From NCBI RefSeq assembly GCF_014205215.1, contig NZ_JACHNC010000001.1, positions 315,001-379,000 of the forward strand: 64,000 nucleotides of DNA, written 5' to 3'. Position numbers and translations under genes: made by a program. Every line of letters starts with the position of its first letter. The first letter of the stretch is position 1. Shown piece after piece: positions 43,808 to 53,165 of the stretch. The DNA comes from Actinoplanes lobatus (GTDB lineage: Bacteria > Actinomycetota > Actinomycetes > Mycobacteriales > Micromonosporaceae). Below the pieces are notes generated by a model. It was not told the DNA's origin, did not search any database, and saw only the letters and a list, made by a program, of their open reading frames with translations.

Positions 43808-46327
43808 TCAGTCGCGCTCGATCAGGTGGCCGATGATCTGTGGGCCCATCATGACCGCGACCCCGGACCCGTCCCGGCGCGCGTCCGGTTCGGGGAGTTC
43901 CACCGGGTCGCCGGTGTTGCTGGCGCCGACCGGCCGCGGCCCGATCCAGGCGACCACGAGCCGCGACTCGCCCTTGAGGAAGCGCTGCACCCGCACGCCG
44001 CCGGTGGCCCGGCCCTTGGCTGGGTAGGAGGCGAACGGCGACACCTTCACCTGGGTGCCCGTGGAGGTGACGACCATCGGCGCGCCGTGGGTGTCGTCCG
44101 TCGTGGACACGGCGTTGAAGGAGATCACCTCGGCGTCGGCGCCGACGTTGACGCCTGCCATGCCGCCGCCCTTGAGGCCCTGTGGCCGGACCAGTTTGGC
44201 CGGGAAGCGCAGCAGGTTCGCGTCGGAGGTGACGAAGACGAGCGCCTCGCCCCCGTCGGTGAGCCAGCTGGCCTGGAGGACCTCGTCGCCCTCCTTGAGG
44301 GTGATCACCTCGAACTCGTCGGACCGCACCGGCCACTCCGGGGCGCACACCTTGACGATGCCCATTTTCGTGCCCATGGCGATGCCCGGGGAGCCCTCAG
44401 CCGCGAGCGGCGCGAGACCGACCACCCGTTCGCCCTGGTGCAGGGGGACGAGTTCGGATGCGGACATGCCGCCGCGCAGCGAGACCGTCCCCGATTGCTC
44501 GGGCAGGACGGGCAGCGGCAGCACGTCGGTCTTGAACGCCCGGCCCCGGTTGGTGATCAGCAGGACGCGCCCGCGGGCCGTCGAGTGGATGACGGCGCGG
44601 ACCGCGTCGTGTTTGACCCGGCCGCTGCGGCTGTGGGCCTCGGTGGATTCCTCGCTCTCCGCCGCGGTCCGGGCGATGAGCCCGGAGGCGGAGAGGATGA
44701 CCTGGCAGGGGTCGTCGGCGACCTCGAGCGGACCGGCCGGCACCGAGGCGGCGAGGACCTCCTTGAGGTCGCCGTCGATGAGGGTGGTGCGCCGGGCCGC
44801 GCCGAACTCCTTGGCGACGGCGGCCAGCTCGTCGGAGACGAGCTTCTTCAGCACGGTCTCGTCGTCGAGGATGCGGCTGAGCTCGGCGATCTCGTTGCGC
44901 AGCCGGTCCTGTTCGGCTTCCAGCTCGATCCGGTCGAACCGGGTGAGCCGCCGCAGCGGGGTGTCGAGGATGTAGGTGGCCTGGATGTCGGAGAGCCCGA
45001 ACTCGCTCATCAGCCCGGCCTTGGCGGCGGCCGCGTCGTCGCTGGCCCGGATGAGCGCGACGACCCGGTCGATGTCGATGAGCGCGATGAGCAGACCGTC
45101 GACGAGGTGCAGCCGGTCCTCGCGCTTGGTGCGCCGGAACAGGGTGCGGCGGGTCACCACGTCGTAGCGGTGCTGGACGAAGACCTCGAGAAGAGCCTTC
45201 AACCCGAGCGTACGAGGTTGCCCGTCGACGAGGACCAGGTTGTTGATGCCGAACGAGCTCTCCAGCGGGGTGAGCCGGTAGAGGTCGGCGAGCAGGGCCT
45301 GCGGGTTGACGCCGACCTTGCACTCGATGACCAGGCGGGTGCCGTGCTCGCGGTCGGTGAGGTCCTTGACGTCGGCGATGCCGGTGAGCCGGGCGGCCTG
45401 ACGCTGGCCGCGCCGCGGGCCGGAGGTGATGACCTTGCCCTTCACCTCGTCGGTGATCGCCTCGATGATCTTCTCGGCGCCGACGCCGTAGGGCAGTTCG
45501 GTGACGGTGATGGCCTGCCGGCCGCGGCCGCCCTCGAGCGGGCCGGTCTCGGCGCGGGCCCGCAGGCGCACGACGCCGCGGCCGGTCTCGTACGCCCGCC
45601 GCACCTCGTCGAGGCCGAGCAGCTGGCCGCCGGTCGGCAGGTCGGGGCCGGGGACGTAGCGCATCAGCTCGTCGAGGTCGGCCGCGGGTTTGCGGATCAG
45701 GAGCCGGGCGGCGGCCACGACCTCGCCGAGGTTGTGCGGGATCATGTTGGTCGCCATCCCGACGGCGATCCCGGACGTGCCGTTGACCAGCAGGTTCGGG
45801 AAGGCGGCCGGGAGCACCCTGGGCTCCTGCTCGGAACCGTCGTAGGTGGGCTTGAAGTCGACGGTGCCCTCGCCGAGCTCGCCGACCAGCAGCATGGCCT
45901 CGCGGGACATGCGGGCCTCGGTGTACCGCGCGGCGGCCGGGCCGTCGTCGGGTGAGCCGAAGTTGCCGTGGCCGTCGATGAGCGGCGTGTTGAGCGAGAA
46001 GTCCTGGGCGAGCCGGACCAGGGCGTCGTAGATCGCGACGTCGCCGTGCGGGTGGTACTTACCCATGACGTCGCCGACCACGCGGGCCGATTTCACATAC
46101 GGCCGGTCGGGGCGCTGGCCCTGCTCGGACATGGACCAGAGGATCCGGCGGTGGACCGGCTTGAGACCGTCCCGCGCGTCGGGCAGGGCCCGGGAGTGGA
46201 TGACCGAGTACGCGTACTCCAGGTAGGAGTCCTCCACCTCGGTGACCAGCGGGTTGTCGATGACCCGGGCGCCGGCCTGGTCGAACGCTGACAGATCGAC
46301 GCGCTTGTCGGTTTTGCGGCGTGCCAT
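43808..46327 (-). CDS. parC: Type II topoisomerase subunit A (ParC/GyrA-like)
   Basis: 839 residues. The breakage-reunion domain contains SYLEYAYSVIHSRALPDARDGLKPVHRRILW, KYHPHGDVAIYDALVRLAQDF and the catalytic tyrosine in AARYTEARMS (about residue 138). The C-terminal half has pinwheel-type blades (GRVKHDAVRAV, GRVLLITNRGRAFK). No clear canonical GyrA-box (QRRGGKG) is seen, which suggests topoisomerase IV rather than gyrase; the symbol is given on that basis. It relaxes or decatenates DNA with the B subunit encoded 14 bp upstream. GAGAGG precedes the ATG. A separate gyrA-gyrB pair near dnaA would be expected elsewhere. Confidence 0.85.
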   Translation of the reverse strand: MARRKTDKRVDLSAFDQAGARVIDNPLVTEVEDSYLEYAYSVIHSRALPDARDGLKPVHRRILWSMSEQGQRPDRPYVKSARVVGDVMGKYHPHGDVAIYDALVRLAQDFSLNTPLIDGHGNFGSPDDGPAAARYTEARMSREAMLLVGELGEGTVDFKPTYDGSEQEPRVLPAAFPNLLVNGTSGIAVGMATNMIPHNLGEVVAAARLLIRKPAADLDELMRYVPGPDLPTGGQLLGLDEVRRAYETGRGVVRLRARAETGPLEGGRGRQAITVTELPYGVGAEKIIEAITDEVKGKVITSGPRRGQRQAARLTGIADVKDLTDREHGTRLVIECKVGVNPQALLADLYRLTPLESSFGINNLVLVDGQPRTLGLKALLEVFVQHRYDVVTRRTLFRRTKREDRLHLVDGLLIALIDIDRVVALIRASDDAAAAKAGLMSEFGLSDIQATYILDTPLRRLTRFDRIELEAEQDRLRNEIAELSRILDDETVLKKLVSDELAAVAKEFGAARRTTLIDGDLKEVLAASVPAGPLEVADDPCQVILSASGLIARTAAESEESTEAHSRSGRVKHDAVRAVIHSTARGRVLLITNRGRAFKTDVLPLPVLPEQSGTVSLRGGMSASELVPLHQGERVVGLAPLAAEGSPGIAMGTKMGIVKVCAPEWPVRSDEFEVITLKEGDEVLQASWLTDGGEALVFVTSDANLLRFPAKLVRPQGLKGGGMAGVNVGADAEVISFNAVSTTDDTHGAPMVVTSTGTQVKVSPFASYPAKGRATGGVRVQRFLKGESRLVVAWIGPRPVGASNTGDPVELPEPDARRDGSGVAVMMGPQIIGHLIERD

Positions 46328-46341
46328 TGGTAGCGAACCTC

Positions 46342-48399
46342 TCAGGCGTCGATCGTCTCTTGGTCGATCCGGCCGGCGGCCTCGATCAACCAGTTCTTCC
46401 GGGGCTCGACCCGTTCACCCATCAGCAGTTCGAGGGTGGCTTCGGCTCGTTCGGCGTCCTCGATGGTGATCCGCCGGACGGTCCGCTCGGCGGGGTTCAT
46501 CGTGGTGTCCCACAGCTCGTCGGCGTCCATCTCGCCGAGGCCCTTGAACCGGGGCACCGGCTTCTGCACCTGGCGGCCGGAGCGCTCCAGCCGGCCGACG
46601 GTGCTCTCCATCTCCTGCTGGGTGTAGGTGTAGAGGGTCTCCGAATTGCGGCCCTTGGTGACCACCTTGTGCAGCGGCGGCATGGCGGCGAAGAGCCGGC
46701 CGTGCTCGATGACGGGCCGCATGTACTTGGCGAACAGGGTGATCAGCAGGGTCCGGATGTGCGAGCCGTCGACATCCGCGTCGGCCATGATCATGACGCG
46801 GCCGTAGCGCATCTGGCCGATGTCGAAGGTGCGGCCCGAGCCGGCGCCGAGCACCTGCACGATGGCCGAGCACTCGGCGTTGTCGAGGACCTGCTGGAGG
46901 CTGGCCTTCTGGACATTCAGGATCTTGCCGCGGATCGGCAGCAGGGCCTGGTATTCCGAGCTGCGGGCCATCCGGGCGGTGCCGAGGGCCGAGTCACCCT
47001 CCACGATGAACAGCTCGGAGCGGTCGATGCCGATGGCCCGGCAGTCGACCAGCTTGGCCGGCATCGACGCGCCCTCCAGGGCGGTCTTGCGGCGGGCCGC
47101 GTCCTTCTGCTGCTTCTGGGTGAGCCGGACGCGGGCCGCGTCCACCACCTTCTGCAGGACTGTCCGGGCCTCGGTCTTGGTGCGCCGCCCGTCGATCCAC
47201 TCTTTGAGGTACGCCTCGACGAGCCCCTGCATGACCCGGGTGACCCCGGCCGTGGACAGCTCGTCCTTGGTCTGCGAGGTGAACTGCGGCTCCGGCACCC
47301 GCACGTGGATGACCGCGGTCATGCCCTCCAGGAAGTCGTCCAGGACGGGCGGCTCCTCCTTTGGCTTGAGCAGCGCGCGGGCGTTGCGGACGGCCTCGGT
47401 GAGGGCCCGCACCAGGGCCCGCTCGAAGCCCTTGCGGTGGGTGCCGCCGTGCATGTTGCGGATGGTGTTGGTGAAGCACTCGACGTTGCGCTCGTAGCCG
47501 GTGCCCCAGCGGAAGGCGACCTCGATCTGGGCGGTCCGGACGACATTGGACTGCATCACGCCGTTGGCGTCGGCGGCGTTCTCCTTGTACGTCCCCTCGC
47601 CGGTGACCATGAGGACACCGGAGACCGGCTTGTCCGCGGCCGGGGTGAGGAACTCCACCATGTCGGCCAGGCCGTTCGGGTAGTGGAACGTCTCGGTGGC
47701 CGGCTCCTCGGCGGTCGCGTCGAAGAGTGTGTACTGAACGCCGGGGACCAGGAACGCGGTGTTGCGCAGCTTGGTCCGCACGGAGTCGACGTCGAGGCGG
47801 GCACTGGTCTCGAAGTAGCGGGCGTCGTACCAGTACCGGATCGAGGTGCCGCCGGGCTCGCCCCGCTTCATCCGGCGGACCACCCGCAGGCCGGGCTCGC
47901 GGGTGAACGACGCGTCCGGGCCCGGGCCGTCGAAGACGCCGGGGACGCCGCGCTGGAACGAGATCTCGTGGACCTTGCCGTCCCGCTTCACGGTGACGTC
48001 GAAGCGGTGCGACAGGGCGTTGACCGCCGAGGCGCCGACGCCGTGCAGACCGCCGGAGGTCTTGTAGCCGGAGCCGCCGAACTTGCCGCCGGCGTGCAGC
48101 CGGGTGAGCACCAGCTCGACGCCGCTCAGGCCGGACTTGGCGTGCACGTCGGTCGGGATGCCACGGCCGTCGTCGTCGACCTGCACCGAGCCGTCGGCGT
48201 GCAGGATCACCGCGATCGTGGTCGCATGCCCGGCGACACCCTCGTCGGTGCAGTTGTCGATGATCTCGTTGGCCAGGTGGTTGATGCCCCGGCTGTCGGT
48301 GGAGCCGATGTACATGCCTGGGCGTTTCCGGACAGCGTCCAGCCCTTCCAGGTGTGTGAGGTCGTCAGCCCCATACAAGGTCTCTGGCTGTGCGGTCAC
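46342..48399 (-). CDS. parE: Type II topoisomerase subunit B (ParE/GyrB-like)
   Basis: About 685 residues. The GHKL ATPase has HLEGLDAVRKRPGMYIGST, EIIDNCTDEG, DDDGRGIP and GGLHGVGASAVNAL. The TOPRIM domain has ELFIVEGDSALG and MIMADADVDGSHIRTLL. The C-terminal RFKGLGEMDADELWDTTM contacts subunit A. It supplies ATP-driven strand passage. A GTG at 48399 with GGGAG nine bases upstream and a TAGGCT -10-like hexamer further up is preferred over the ATG at 48423, which has no ribosome site. Operon with parC downstream. Confidence 0.87.
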   Translation of the reverse strand: MTAQPETLYGADDLTHLEGLDAVRKRPGMYIGSTDSRGINHLANEIIDNCTDEGVAGHATTIAVILHADGSVQVDDDGRGIPTDVHAKSGLSGVELVLTRLHAGGKFGGSGYKTSGGLHGVGASAVNALSHRFDVTVKRDGKVHEISFQRGVPGVFDGPGPDASFTREPGLRVVRRMKRGEPGGTSIRYWYDARYFETSARLDVDSVRTKLRNTAFLVPGVQYTLFDATAEEPATETFHYPNGLADMVEFLTPAADKPVSGVLMVTGEGTYKENAADANGVMQSNVVRTAQIEVAFRWGTGYERNVECFTNTIRNMHGGTHRKGFERALVRALTEAVRNARALLKPKEEPPVLDDFLEGMTAVIHVRVPEPQFTSQTKDELSTAGVTRVMQGLVEAYLKEWIDGRRTKTEARTVLQKVVDAARVRLTQKQQKDAARRKTALEGASMPAKLVDCRAIGIDRSELFIVEGDSALGTARMARSSEYQALLPIRGKILNVQKASLQQVLDNAECSAIVQVLGAGSGRTFDIGQMRYGRVMIMADADVDGSHIRTLLITLFAKYMRPVIEHGRLFAAMPPLHKVVTKGRNSETLYTYTQQEMESTVGRLERSGRQVQKPVPRFKGLGEMDADELWDTTMNPAERTVRRITIEDAERAEATLELLMGERVEPRKNWLIEAAGRIDQETIDA

Positions 48400-48505
48400 G
48401 AGGCGGCACTCCCGATCGGCCATGGGTGGTCAAGACGGCGCGAGCCTACCCGGCGCCTCCGACACTTCTGCCCCAGGCGAGGCAGGTCTAGACCATGCCG
48501 TGGCA

Positions 48506-48537
48506 AAAATAGGGAGAAAAGACCACAAAAGTGGTCT
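48506..48537 (-). terminator. Canonical intrinsic terminator of the cyclase gene
   Basis: On the minus strand the stop codon runs straight into GACCAC-TTTT-GTGGTC, followed by TTTTCTCCCTATTTTT. A hairpin with a true U tract is rare in this high-GC setting. It separates the cyclase gene from the topoisomerase operon. Confidence 0.85.
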
Positions 48538-49144
48538 ACGACACGACGGCCAGCGGCGCGGCTTGCGGCTGCAACGCTCGCCAGAGGTCCAGCGGGTAGG
48601 ACTTGCCCGGAACCGACACCGGCGGCAGTTCCTGGTAGGCGATGAGCTCGTCGGTCACCTCCCGGGTGGCCGAACAGACCACCACGGTGCCGTGCGGCGC
48701 GTACGCCTGCAGCCGGGCCGCCGTGCTCACCACGCTGCCGCTGATCATCCCGTAGCCGCCGTCGAAGGCCGCCAGCGGGTCGACGATCACCTCGCCGGTG
48801 GCCAGCCCCACCCGGGTACGGACCGGGAACCTGCCGGCCAGGAGTCGCCCCCTCAACGTCTCCTGGACCGACAGGCCCGCTCGTACCGCGGAGGCCGCCG
48901 CCTCGGGCCCGAAGCCGTCCTCCGCGGCGCCGAACACCGCCATCACCGCGTCACCCACGTACTTCTCGACGATGCCGCCGCACTCGTGGACCACCTCGGA
49001 CACGACCGAGAAGTAGTCCCGTTGCAACGCCCGCACCTCCGCGCAGTCCAGCCGGTCCACCAGAGCGGTGAAGCCGACGATGTCGATGAACAGCACGGTC
49101 ACGTTCTGGCGCCGCTCCTGTACGGCGGTAGTGATGGTGGTCAT
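48536..49144 (-). CDS. Class III adenylate/guanylate cyclase, stand-alone catalytic domain
   Basis: 202 residues, one catalytic domain. Metal-binding aspartates sit in VLFIDIVGFTALVDRL and in EKYVGDAVMAVFG. The dimer-arm and transition-state region is GLATGEVIV, then GSVVSTAARLQAYAP. No sensor, HAMP or membrane segment is present. Class III cyclases act as dimers with shared active sites, so it must homodimerise or pair with another subunit. The divergent LAL regulator at 49319 resembles the ATPase/TPR part that is often fused to such cyclases in actinobacteria. cAMP as product is likely but not provable here. Confidence 0.85.
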   Translation of the reverse strand: MTTITTAVQERRQNVTVLFIDIVGFTALVDRLDCAEVRALQRDYFSVVSEVVHECGGIVEKYVGDAVMAVFGAAEDGFGPEAAASAVRAGLSVQETLRGRLLAGRFPVRTRVGLATGEVIVDPLAAFDGGYGMISGSVVSTAARLQAYAPHGTVVVCSATREVTDELIAYQELPPVSVPGKSYPLDLWRALQPQAAPLAVVS

Positions 49145-49318
49145 GTCTCACGCTCCCCCAGATCACTGCGTTGACCGGGAGTACGGTGCCAGCCCAGGAC
49201 AAGACGCGGATCCGCAGAACTACCTATCTCTGCAGCATCGATTTCCGTCGTTTTTGTGACGCAGAACAGTCCGAACCGACGACAACGTGATAGGCCGATA
49301 CGGATTAGGCTGCCGGGC

Positions 49319-52129
49319 ATGGCCAGACAGGGGGACGACGGGCCGCTTGTCGGGCGCACCGGCACGCTGACCGACATCCAGTCCTACCTTCGCGACGTCG
49401 GTCCCGGCGGGACAGCCGCGGTGTTCGTGACCGGGGAGAGCGGCATCGGCAAGAGCCGGCTGCTGCGGGAGACCGCCGACGCCTTGCGCGGGACGGGCTT
49501 CGCGGTGCTCTTCGGCACATGTCTCGACATCGGGGACGCGTCGCCGCTGCACCCGGTGCTGCAAGCGTTGCGCCGGCACGACGGCAGCGGCCCGAACGCG
49601 GCCGCCGACGACGCCGGCGCGCTGCTCGACCGGGTCTCGCGCGACCTGCGCCGGATCGCCGGCGACCAGCAACTGCTGCTCGTGCTCGACGATCTCCAGT
49701 GGGCCGACCGCAGCACCCGGCAGTTGCTGCTCTACCTGCTCGCCGGTCTCGGTGACGTCCGGGTCTCGGTGCTCGCCGCGATCCGGGCCGAGGCGCTGCA
49801 CGGCACCCACCCGCTGCGCCGGGTGCTGGCCGAGCTGCGCCGTCTGCGCTCGGTGCGGGTGGTCGACCTGGCCCCGCTCAACCAGGCCCAGACCCACGAG
49901 CTGGTGGCCGCGATCGTCGGCCGCACGGTCGCCGTGGAGGACGCGGAGCGGGTCTTCAAGCGCAGCGGCGGCAACCCGTTCGTCGTCGAGGAGCTGGCCC
50001 GTGACCTGCGTGACGGCCGGATCGAGCTGTCCGACACGCTGCGCGAGATCTTCCTGTCCAGGGTGGACGAGCTGCCGCCGCACGCGCACACCGTGGTGCA
50101 CGCCATCGCGGCCGGTGTGGAGCCGGTGGAGCACGCCGTGCTGGCCGGGGTCGTGCCGCTGCCCGAGGAGCAGCTGATCGAGGCGATCCGGGCCGCCGTG
50201 ACGCACCGGTTCGTGGCCCGTGACGGCGACGGTTACAAGCTGCGGCACCGGCTGGTCGCCGAGGTGCTGGAGCAGGAGGTGCTGCCGGCCGAGGCGGCGT
50301 CGCTGCACCGGCGGTACGCCGAGGCCCTGGAGTCGATCGACGGCGAACCGGACAACGCCCGCCTGGCCTACCACTGGCAGCGGGCCGGCGAACCGAGCCG
50401 GGCGCTGCCCGCCGTGGTGGCCGCCGCCCGCACCGCCGAGAGCATGTACGGCTTCGCCGAGGCACACCGCTACTGGACGATCGCGCTGCAGCTCACCGAC
50501 GAGGCCGACCGCCGCCGCACCGAGCTGCTGGCGAACGCCGCCGAGTCGGCCCACCAGTGCGGCGAGCACCTGCTGGCGCTGGCCCGGCTGGAGGAGCTGG
50601 CCGGCCGGCCGGACGCCCCCGGTCAGGCCGGGGTGCACCTGCGGCGGGCCCGCTACCTGGCGGCCGCCGGGCGCTCGGCGACCGCCGAGACGGAGTACCA
50701 CCGCGCGCTCGAGGCGCCCGACTGCACCCCGCGCCAGCGCGCCTCGGCCGCGGCCTACCTGGCCGAGCTGCTGCTGCACCTGGGCCGGTACGCGGACGCC
50801 AACCAGCACGCCCGCGAGGCCCTGGAGCTGGCCGCGGTGAACGGGGCGACCGCCGACCTGGTCCGGGCGAGCGCCGCGCTCGGCTTCAGCGCGGCCTTCC
50901 GTGAGGATCCGGACGCCGGCCTGGCCGTCATCCGGCACGGTGTGGAGATCGCCGAGCGGTCCGGGCACCCGGACGACCTGGGCGTCGCCTACCTGCACCT
51001 CGCCGAGCTGCTGGCCGGCCCGCTGAACAGCGTCGAGGAGGGGGTCCTGGTGGCCCGCCGCGGCGCGGAGAGGCTCTCCTCGCTCGGCGTCGGCCGGACC
51101 TACCAGACCAGGCTACTGGCGATCGCCGCGAACGGACTGTTCAGAATCGGACAGTGGGCCGAGGCGGACGCCGTGCTGGACTCCGCGATGCGCAATCGTC
51201 CGTCCGGCGCCGACGCGGTCGAGCTGCTGCTGGCCCGGTGCCGGCTGTGGGTCGGTTTCGGCGAGCTGGACAACGCCCGCCGCAACCTGGACGCGGCGGC
51301 CACCCTGCTGGCCGGCGGCGGCGCCCGGCACGTGCTGCCGATGCTGACCCTGCGGGCCAGCATGGCGATCTGGCTGGGCGAACACGGCGACGCCCGGGCC
51401 GCGGTGCAGCGTGGGCTGACCGAGTCCCGCTCCGACGACCTGGTGCTGCTCGCGGTGCTGGCCTGGCACGGGCTACGGGCCGAGGCGGAGGCGCACGTGG
51501 CCGGCCAGCCGGTCGACGCGGGTGCGGTCCGGCGCCTGCGAACGGTGATGGACCGCCTGGTCAAGGGGGTGGTGGACGCGCCGCCCGCGGTCCGGGCGGT
51601 GGTCGACGGCTACCTCGACCTGTGCACCGCCGAGCTGAGCCGGGTGGAGGACCGCCACGATCCGGAGCCGTGGGCACGGGCGGCGGCGGTCTGGGACCGG
51701 CGCCAGCAGCCCTACCCGGCGGCCTATTCGCGGCTGCGGCACGCCGAGGCGTCGTTGCAGCGCCGGGTCCGGCGGGCGACGGCGATCTCCGGGCTCCGCC
51801 AGGCCTACGGGACCGCGACCGCGATGGGCGCCCGGCCGCTCGCCAGCGAGATCGTGGGGGTGGCCCAGCGGTTCCGGGTCACGCTCGCCGACGACGCGGA
51901 GACGGTGCCGATGGCGGTGCCCGAACAGCCCGCCGACGAGTTGTCCTCGCTGACCGGCCGGGAGCGCGAGGTTCTGGCCGCGGTGGCCGAGGGCTTGACT
52001 AACCGGGAGATCGGTGAGTTGCTCTTCATCAGCGAGCGCACCGTGGGAGTCCATCTCGGGCACATCTTCGACAAACTGCAGGTGCGTACCCGGGTCCAGG
52101 CCAGTCGCGTCTTTCTGACAGCGGCCTGA
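49319..52129 (+). CDS. LAL-type LuxR regulator with AAA ATPase domain (second)
   Basis: 936 residues. The N-terminal ATPase shows GPLVGRTGTLTDIQSYL, Walker A TGESGIGKSRLLRE and Walker B LLLVLDDLQWADRS. A long region of TPR-like helices (residues 350-850) follows, then the C-terminal helix-turn-helix LTGREREVLAAVAEGLTNREIGELLFISERTVGVHL. It differs from the regulator at 24294 in length and lacks the minisatellites. A GTG at 49256 would add 21 basic residues; the ATG at 49319 gives the usual N-terminus. The shared 174-bp upstream region with the cyclase gene suggests joint control. Confidence 0.9.
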   Translation: MARQGDDGPLVGRTGTLTDIQSYLRDVGPGGTAAVFVTGESGIGKSRLLRETADALRGTGFAVLFGTCLDIGDASPLHPVLQALRRHDGSGPNAAADDAGALLDRVSRDLRRIAGDQQLLLVLDDLQWADRSTRQLLLYLLAGLGDVRVSVLAAIRAEALHGTHPLRRVLAELRRLRSVRVVDLAPLNQAQTHELVAAIVGRTVAVEDAERVFKRSGGNPFVVEELARDLRDGRIELSDTLREIFLSRVDELPPHAHTVVHAIAAGVEPVEHAVLAGVVPLPEEQLIEAIRAAVTHRFVARDGDGYKLRHRLVAEVLEQEVLPAEAASLHRRYAEALESIDGEPDNARLAYHWQRAGEPSRALPAVVAAARTAESMYGFAEAHRYWTIALQLTDEADRRRTELLANAAESAHQCGEHLLALARLEELAGRPDAPGQAGVHLRRARYLAAAGRSATAETEYHRALEAPDCTPRQRASAAAYLAELLLHLGRYADANQHAREALELAAVNGATADLVRASAALGFSAAFREDPDAGLAVIRHGVEIAERSGHPDDLGVAYLHLAELLAGPLNSVEEGVLVARRGAERLSSLGVGRTYQTRLLAIAANGLFRIGQWAEADAVLDSAMRNRPSGADAVELLLARCRLWVGFGELDNARRNLDAAATLLAGGGARHVLPMLTLRASMAIWLGEHGDARAAVQRGLTESRSDDLVLLAVLAWHGLRAEAEAHVAGQPVDAGAVRRLRTVMDRLVKGVVDAPPAVRAVVDGYLDLCTAELSRVEDRHDPEPWARAAAVWDRRQQPYPAAYSRLRHAEASLQRRVRRATAISGLRQAYGTATAMGARPLASEIVGVAQRFRVTLADDAETVPMAVPEQPADELSSLTGREREVLAAVAEGLTNREIGELLFISERTVGVHLGHIFDKLQVRTRVQASRVFLTAA

Positions 52130-52230
52130 CCAGGCAATCGTTATCTCGCCGTGACATGCGTACGCGGAATACGTAGTTCTACCGATCCGATCGGCGGACC
52201 CCCGGTGGAAGTGTGAGCCGCACGGGGGAG

Positions 52231-52262
52231 CACCGCCCGGCGACCAGCTTCGTCGGGCGGTG
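52231..52262 (+). other. Imperfect hairpin in the leader of the DUF5995 gene
   Basis: CACCGCCCGGCGA can pair with CGTCGGGCGGTG across a short loop. It lies 102 bp after the LAL gene and 43 bp before the DUF5995 start, and may terminate the former or shape the latter's leader. Confidence 0.45.
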
Positions 52263-52304
52263 CTGGGGGCCCTCCGCTGCACTGCATCATTCACGGAGGA
52301 ACCC

Positions 52305-53075
52305 ATGACCCAGCCCATCTGGGGCCCCGTTCAGCAGGAAATGTCCGACATCCTGCAACGGCACCCCGACGACGTGCCCGGAGTGGTAGACCAGCTAGCG
52401 AAACTGCAAGAGGTCCTGTGCCAGATACCGCCGTTGCTCCATAGCAACCCGCTGGCCGACTTCAACAAGCTCTACCTCACGATCACCGAGAACGTGCTCG
52501 AGCGTCTCTACGCCGGCAAGTTCAAGGACCCGGCGTTCCTGGCCCGCCTGGACGTCGAGTTCGCGGCGCGCTATTTCGACGCGCTGCGCTACTGGACCGA
52601 AGGCAGCCCGGCCTGCCCGGGTGTGTGGGCAGGCCTGTTCTGCCGCGTGCCGGGACCGGATGCCCGCCCGCTCCCGTCGGCGGTCGCCGGCGTCAACGCG
52701 CACATCAATTTCGATCTGCCGTTCGCGCTGGTCACCACCTTCGACCACCTGGGCAGCGACCCGGTGGACGGCAGCGACCAGCACCACGACTACCTCCAGG
52801 TCAACGACATCTTCGCCGAGGAGATCCCGGGGCTGCGCCGCGGTTATCTCGATCGCTGGCAGCTGCTCATCGACACGATGAACGGCGACCTCGACGACTG
52901 GTGGCAGGGCGAGATGGTGGAATACACCCGCAATGTCGCCTGGCGCAACGCTCAGAAGATCTGGGCTCTGCGCCACGACATGATCGAGCTCGACAAGGAA
53001 CGGCGGCGGCTCGACAAGACCGCCACCGGTCTCGGCAAGCTCCTCCTGTCGCCCTTCGGCGAATTCCTGCAGTAA
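52305..53075 (+). CDS. DUF5995 family protein
   Basis: 256 residues, all-helical in appearance. The DUF5995 mark is AVAGVNAHINFDLPFALVTTF with conserved His and Asn, followed by HHDYLQVNDIFAEEIP. Other features are LADFNKLYLTITENVLERL and NVAWRNAQKIWALRH. The family has unknown function; the conserved HIN...D and HHDY residues suggest a metal site. GGAGG precedes the ATG. No signal peptide. The neighbouring lipoprotein gene converges on it. Confidence 0.85.
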   Translation: MTQPIWGPVQQEMSDILQRHPDDVPGVVDQLAKLQEVLCQIPPLLHSNPLADFNKLYLTITENVLERLYAGKFKDPAFLARLDVEFAARYFDALRYWTEGSPACPGVWAGLFCRVPGPDARPLPSAVAGVNAHINFDLPFALVTTFDHLGSDPVDGSDQHHDYLQVNDIFAEEIPGLRRGYLDRWQLLIDTMNGDLDDWWQGEMVEYTRNVAWRNAQKIWALRHDMIELDKERRRLDKTATGLGKLLLSPFGEFLQ

Positions 53076-53122
53076 TCGCCCCGAGACTCGGCCGCGCGGG
53101 GGGCGTGGCCGGGTCGGGGACC

Positions 53123-53165
53123 GTCGGCTGAGGCCGGCCCAAGGGGCGGGCCGGTCTCAGCCGAC
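53123..53165. terminator. Bidirectional hairpin between DUF5995 and lipoprotein genes
   Basis: GTCGGCTGAG (53123-53132) pairs with CTCAGCCGAC (53156-53165), continued inward by CCGGCCC/GGGCCGG after one mismatch. It overlaps the last codons of the converging lipoprotein gene. Confidence 0.8.
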
